Source of the DNA: Rhodamnia argentea
Lineage: Eukaryota; Streptophyta; Magnoliopsida; Myrtales; Myrtaceae
Length of the DNA stretch: 64,000 nt
NCBI RefSeq assembly: GCF_020921035.1
Contig: NC_063155.1
Span: 24,173,294-24,237,293, forward strand
Direction: 5' to 3'
Below the pieces are notes generated by a model. That model was not told where the DNA came from. It saw only the letters and a program-made list of their open reading frames with translations, and ran no database searches. A program made the translations under genes and the position numbers. Positions within the stretch are counted from its first letter, which is position 1, and every line of letters starts with the position of its first letter. This document shows, piece after piece, positions 59,451 through 64,000 of this stretch.

Positions 59451-60374
59451 GACAGATGAAGAAGGAGGAGGAGGAGGAGGAGGAGGAGGAGATGAGGATG
59501 GCGACGAGTAGGTCGTCGTCGTCTTCCCGACGACGAGACGTTGAAGAAGAGCAGCTCGCGGACGCTGGATGTTGTGTAGCCCACGCCAATGGCTTCTTAT
59601 TTAATCAGACACATGTGATCTCGCGTGCGAGGCCGAGCGATCCCGTACCGTCTGGTTGGGAACGCGACCGTTGCCTTGTCGCCTTTAGGCAGGACCGATT
59701 GCTTGCTTCGCGGGGGTTTTTGGCCAAAACTGCAAAGCGTTTTTTTTTTTTACCCAGCTTTCTGCCTTCTCCAGATGAAGCCGTGCGTGCAAGTTTCGTA
59801 GATTGTGATGAGTTGCGATGACTGATTAATGACCATTGATGAGGACTGAGTTATTGATTAAGGACCGAGGGAAATGGAATTAGTACAATAAAGAAGAGAT
59901 TTTCAGATATTCATGAAATCACCCATCGACTTATCAATCCTCTTTTGTTTCGAAGTTATTGCAAAGGACAAGCGAGGAAATAGAAATTCCAAAAAATGGA
60001 ATTACATAAGTATTAAAATTTTAATTCAAATTCCAAATATACGGCATACTTTATCGCTTTCCTTTGTTTGTTCGAATACATGGTCATCGTTCTTCTTACA
60101 ACATATGTGAACTATGAAGATTACCTAAATGTTTTCTAATTTAAGGAGCCCAATGGGTTGGAGTCGAAGAGTGCTTTAGGCCTGGGAAAGAGCTTTGCAC
60201 GAGTCTTCCCAGGGCACCGTTTAGATCAAGAGAAATATGGAAATCCTTGAAAGGAACCAGTGTATTCGCTGCCCCCGGTACGTGTGAGCTCGGATCGCGC
60301 ACGTCGTCAAATCAGATGGCTCCCGCAGGAGATTGCTTGATCCAACGGTGCATGCGAAAGGGGACGGATCTGCG

Positions 60375-60560
60375 AGTAGGGGAGTGAAACCGGACCGGGC
60401 AGAATCGGGAACCGGACTGGACCGCCGGAAAGATCAATCCGACTTCCGATTCCGACGTGAACAGGTCCGGCTCCCGGTTTCAAATTTTCAGAACCGGCTT
60501 GAGCAGGTTCGGTTTTCGGCTCCAAATGAAAGCCCACCGGAAAACCAGACCGAATTTGGA
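60375..60560. repeat. GAACCGG-rich repeat fragment
   Basis: Multiple ACCGG/CCGGT and GAACCGG blocks in both orientations resemble the interior of the hAT-type element at 31 kb. No matching termini are seen, so it may be a truncated copy. Confidence 0.4.
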
Positions 60561-61459
60561 ACATGTGCTTAGCTACACTTAAAAAGAAAAAACATAATCT
60601 CTCTAAATTGAATCTTACTCTGCCTGGCCTCATTTGCTTCTTCTTCATTCTTTATCGCTTCTTCTCCATTTTTTTTGGAGCAATATTTTTTTATGGATGA
60701 ATGGAGAATGAAGTTTAAAAATTTATTTTGACGAATGAGGAACAAAGTTTCATAATTTATGTTTTTTGCCACGTGTTTGAACTTTTTATTATTTATAAAT
60801 GTACTCGATACGTATTTGAACTTTTCATCGTTTATAGTTGTACGTGACCACGTGTTTGGCGGATATGGATTTATGTTAATCACCTTTTACTTTGAGCAAT
60901 TTTGTTGCTCATAGTGTTTTGTTGTAAAAAAATGAAATCAAAAAAAGGGGAAAAAAGAGAGTAGGTTCTCGGATATACCCTAAAATCGAACCAAAAAAAT
61001 AAGGTATGTTCTAGAACAGGTTCTAGAAAAACAGGTTGAGTTTTAGATTTGAAAAATTGAGAACTGTTTATAACAAGGTAGGTCCACTCTCGGACCGATC
61101 ACCTGGATCTACGAGTGTGGTCGGAGAAAAGTTTGAAAAAGCTTGTTTCATTATTTGGTTTGAGGCTTATATCGAATGAAGGCCCGAAAAGTTGGAAAAA
61201 CTAGACCAAGGCCTCCCAGCCCGTGGATTGTCCAACGTTGGTTGTGGCTAACTCTCTCCCTTCTCACCCGAGTGGTGGTGGGCCCAGAAATTTTAGCTCC
61301 ATAGCGTATGATAGAACATTTATACCAAGTCCATCTGGGTTACTAATCATGCGGTCGATTCGATGGAATCCACATAATTAACGGTCGAGATGATATTGGT
61401 TTACGTGTTTTATAGACCATCCAATAACTCTCCCAATAACACATGTCATGACACGTGTG

Positions 61460-61462
<3 letters not shown>

Positions 61463-61496
<34 letters not shown>
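61463..61496. repeat. (CT)17 microsatellite
   Basis: An uninterrupted CT tract next to an ACACGTGTG block. Confidence 0.95.
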
Positions 61497-61500
<4 letters not shown>

Positions 61501-62386
61501 TTAGCCAACCAAGGGCAGTTCCGAGGGTAGGATCGTAATTTGCCAATTATTTGGAGGTGAACTTTCATGGCTCCGCACTTAAATTTGAGTTTCTTATGGT
61601 AAGATTCGAACTGTCTACCATCAAATCTCGAGCTAAAGGCATTGAAATGCTCTTCTCATTGGGTCAATCTCAATGTGGGTAAAAGCAGCCGTTTTTTTTA
61701 TAATTAGTGACGAAGCATGACACATACGAATTACGAGGAATCGCTCTTTTCCTTTCACAACATAGCATGCCCTCTTTTCGTGGCATGTGAATATGCAGAA
61801 ACACAAGTACGAAAAGAAACCTAGCTATGGCCCAATCTAAACGAGCCTACATGTGATAGAAGGGAAGGTAGAGTCGAAATTGTACAACGACACTGCCGAG
61901 CCGGAGAATTCTAGCCCTTTCATTGTGCTGACCTGGTAAATGGTTTGGGGCCAAGAATTCCTATTGAGAAGCCTGTTTTTCCATACACGTGCTATGATAT
62001 GATTTGAATGTTCTTATATAGGATAAGATAGATCGATATAGTTTAGGTGAGTCATTTTATGCTACCGGCTCCGATTCACTACGTTGCTACAAGGAAAAAA
62101 CCCAGGTCGACAAGATTAACCTTGGTCGATTAGATTATCCAGAGGCGGAAAAAAAATGCTTTGGTCCACCAATTCCTAAGTTTGCGCCCTAGGCAACAAA
62201 CCCTAAGCCATTGTCGCGTAAAACTTAAGCTATAAAATTCGTATTCTATCGTCATCGGTTCAATCAAAAGTGGGACAAGTTTGAACTCATGGCGACCCAA
62301 TTTGGATCTGAGCCCACTTTCGTTGGTAGAGCGTCACGCAATGGGCTAATATACAGTATCAAGTGTTGCCCAAGATCACAATTTAG

Positions 62387-63148
62387 GGTGCTTCTTTATA
62401 TTGTCATTGTCTCTGTCCAAACCAAGAACATTCTGAAAATCAACGAAACGTGTTTGTCACCGTGTCCTATAAAATTATTTGGTCGCTTTTCCAGCTACTT
62501 ATCAAAACCACAAAGCCACATACATCACGAGCCAAGGAAATCTTCAAAGCTTCTAGTGCTCGCGAAGACAATTCGACTCCCCGATCAGGAAAGCTTGTGC
62601 AACATATGCTCGAAAGTCATCTCTTATGGACCCTATTACCACGTCCTAGAGTCCTCGCAAGGCTAAGAACTCCGGCTGACCGACCGAACGACCCCGACGG
62701 CGGTACGTGCAATATTTAACATCCGCCCATCGACCCTACTCTTGAAAACTTCGTGGCATCATCTACGGTGCTGCTGTATATTGTCAATGTCTCTGTCCAA
62801 AACCAAGAACATTGTGAAAATCAACGAAACGTGTTTGTCACCGTGTCCTATAAAATTATTTGGTCGCTTTTCCAGCTACTTATCAAAACCACGAAGCTAC
62901 ATACATCACGTGCCAAGGAAATCTTCAAAGCTTCTAGTGCTTGCGAAGACAATTCAACTCCCCGATCAGGAAAGCTTGTGCAACATATGCTCGAAAGTCA
63001 TCTCTTATGGACCCTATTTCCCCGTCCTAGAGTCCTCGCAAGGCTAAGAACTCCGGCCGACCGACCGAACGACCCCGACGGCGGTACATGCAATATTTAA
63101 CTTCCGCCCATCGACCCTAGTCTCGAAAACTTCGTGGCATCATCTAAT
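62387..63148. repeat. 381-bp tandem duplication
   Basis: Unit 1 (62387-62767) and unit 2 (62768-63148) align along their whole length with few substitutions. Shared landmarks: caacgaaacgtgtttgtcac at 62441 and 62822, and gcaatatttaac near both ends. Open frames of about 90-125 codons run through each unit in two frames, with no family I recognise. Similarity is high enough to suggest a recent duplication. Confidence 0.9.
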
Positions 63149-63349
63149 CGAAGCACATAAAGTAAGCTTATAAGTTGTTGTGAATTTATTAATCCAAGCC
63201 ACGATAGAAACACGGGCTCGGCAATTTCTCATGCTTTGGTGCACTATGACATTTATTAATTAGACCAACTACCCATGGCCTTTTTTTTTTTTTGGGTCGA
63301 ACTACCCATGGCATTAAAGAAGCTCTCTTTCGCCGGGGATAATTTTTTT

Positions 63350-63600
63350 TAGTCTCTTTTTATTTTACAAAAAATAAATAATTTGAAAAATATTTTCCTA
63401 AACATGATCACTCGTATTGCTTTAAAAAATGAACGAACGAAAAATATTTTGAACGTCCACGAAAATGTCTAGATATAAATTATTGTCGTCGGTAACGAAA
63501 ATATTTTTCATTAACTGATTACTTCTAACGAAACACACGATATTTTTTTAGAAAATATGTTTCAAATTATTCACCTTCCACGAAATAAACGATTGCATAT
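63350..63600. mobile_element. Tourist-like MITE, third copy
   Basis: It shares ACAAAAAATAAATAATTT, AAAATATTTTCCTA and the GAAAATATTTTTCATTAACT-like block with the copies at 40.8 and 41.2 kb. The right end cgaaataaacgattgc is diverged. Confidence 0.5.
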
Positions 63601-64000
63601 GAATGCGTCTAGCTTCAAAGCATGAAAGGGACGTTAGGCGAATCGTGACAGGATGATTAGGTAATAAAGCGAGTTGGTTCATTGAAGACGATGGAAAAAG
63701 AGAGGCTGCTGAGGGAATGGGATAGGGACTGGGATCGGGATCGGGACTGGGGTGGTGACGTGAGGAATGACGTTCGTGGGTCGCGACTCGTGCACCATAA
63801 CTTGGACCATATGCCACGACAGTAGTTACAAAACCCAATTTAATAGCTCAATAGTTTGCTTGTTTTGACTTTTGACTGCCAATTTTTTTTTGTAAAAGTA
63901 ACTTTTTTCTTTCTCTATCATTAGATAGAAAGATCGAAGTGTGTGGACATCGATCGCTTAGGTGCTGCATGATAACACTTCTTTTTTTGGATTTCTCTGC
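63601..64000. other. Spacer to the window end
   Basis: A GGGAC/GGGATC-type short repeat lies at about 63720-63752 (gggactgggatcgggatcgg). No gene is seen; a gene could begin beyond the window. Confidence 0.35.

Larger units (their letters stand above)
59451..62386. other. Lyase upstream region and spacer
   Basis: The GGA/CCT-rich run at about 59458-59490 lies in the lyase leader. Farther on are a GAACCGG-rich fragment, a CT microsatellite (each listed separately) and AT-rich spacer. No gene is recognised. Confidence 0.4.

Noticed and set aside
62289..62666. A tRNA or small structured RNA near the tandem duplication
   Set aside because: The ggtagagcgtcacgc-like string at 62324 resembles a tRNA D-arm, but no cloverleaf, anticodon stem or T-loop follows.
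1..64000. CRISPR array, phage, defence island or integrated virus
   Set aside because: No regular spacer-repeat pattern and no viral, prokaryotic or reverse-transcriptase genes were seen; the repeats are plant MITEs and microsatellites.

Overview
This window looks like nuclear DNA of a eudicot plant. The genes have many introns with GT..AG borders, their products belong to land-plant families (LAZY1, TCP, plastidic G6PDH, DUF4408/DUF761), and the AT-rich spacers are full of small terminal-inverted-repeat elements and CT microsatellites. A woody eudicot, possibly Myrtaceae, is my guess from the repeat style only; I cannot prove it from the window.

Layout. 1-9.3 kb (+): an EXA1-like GYF-domain translation regulator, 11 coding exons, 1593 aa. 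9.9-13.3 kb (-): an amidohydrolase-2 family metal hydrolase, 10 exons, 334 aa, convergent with the first gene. 15.4-16.2 kb (-): an intronless class I TCP transcription factor close to TCP20. 20.6-24.7 kb (-): plastidic glucose-6-phosphate dehydrogenase, 10 exons, 604 aa, with the redox cysteine pair. 29.8-30.4 kb (-): a small DUF4408/DUF761 membrane protein. 35.0-37.9 kb (-): an OTU-type cysteine protease, 4 exons, 348 aa. 44.8-46.1 kb (+): a DUF7733-like multi-pass membrane protein. 49.1-52.1 kb (+): LAZY1, the gravitropism/branch-angle gene, with its characteristic 6-nt first and 20-nt last coding exons. 52.7-59.5 kb (-): sphingosine-1-phosphate (long-chain base phosphate) lyase, 15 exons, 536 aa. 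All eight multi-exon models except the simple two-exon one were assembled by following splice sites and reading phase through every junction; each closes in frame.

The spacers at 13.5-14.6, 17.2-20, 25-29.5, 30.9-33, 38.7-43.8 and 60-64 kb hold at least five families of short non-autonomous transposons: a hAT-type element with a perfect 8-bp target duplication, a Mutator-type family (about six copies) with one clear 9-bp duplication, Tourist-like elements with a TTA duplication, and two inverted-repeat families that I cannot assign. A 381-bp tandem duplication lies at 62.4-63.1 kb and a decayed coding region at 47.9-48.7 kb.

The genes are functionally unrelated neighbours, as is usual in plants. 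I see no operon-like cluster, virus or novel multi-gene system. The most interesting signals are exon architecture (LAZY1 and the lyase micro-exons), protein motifs (the eIF4E-binding motif and the redox cysteines) and the transposon families.
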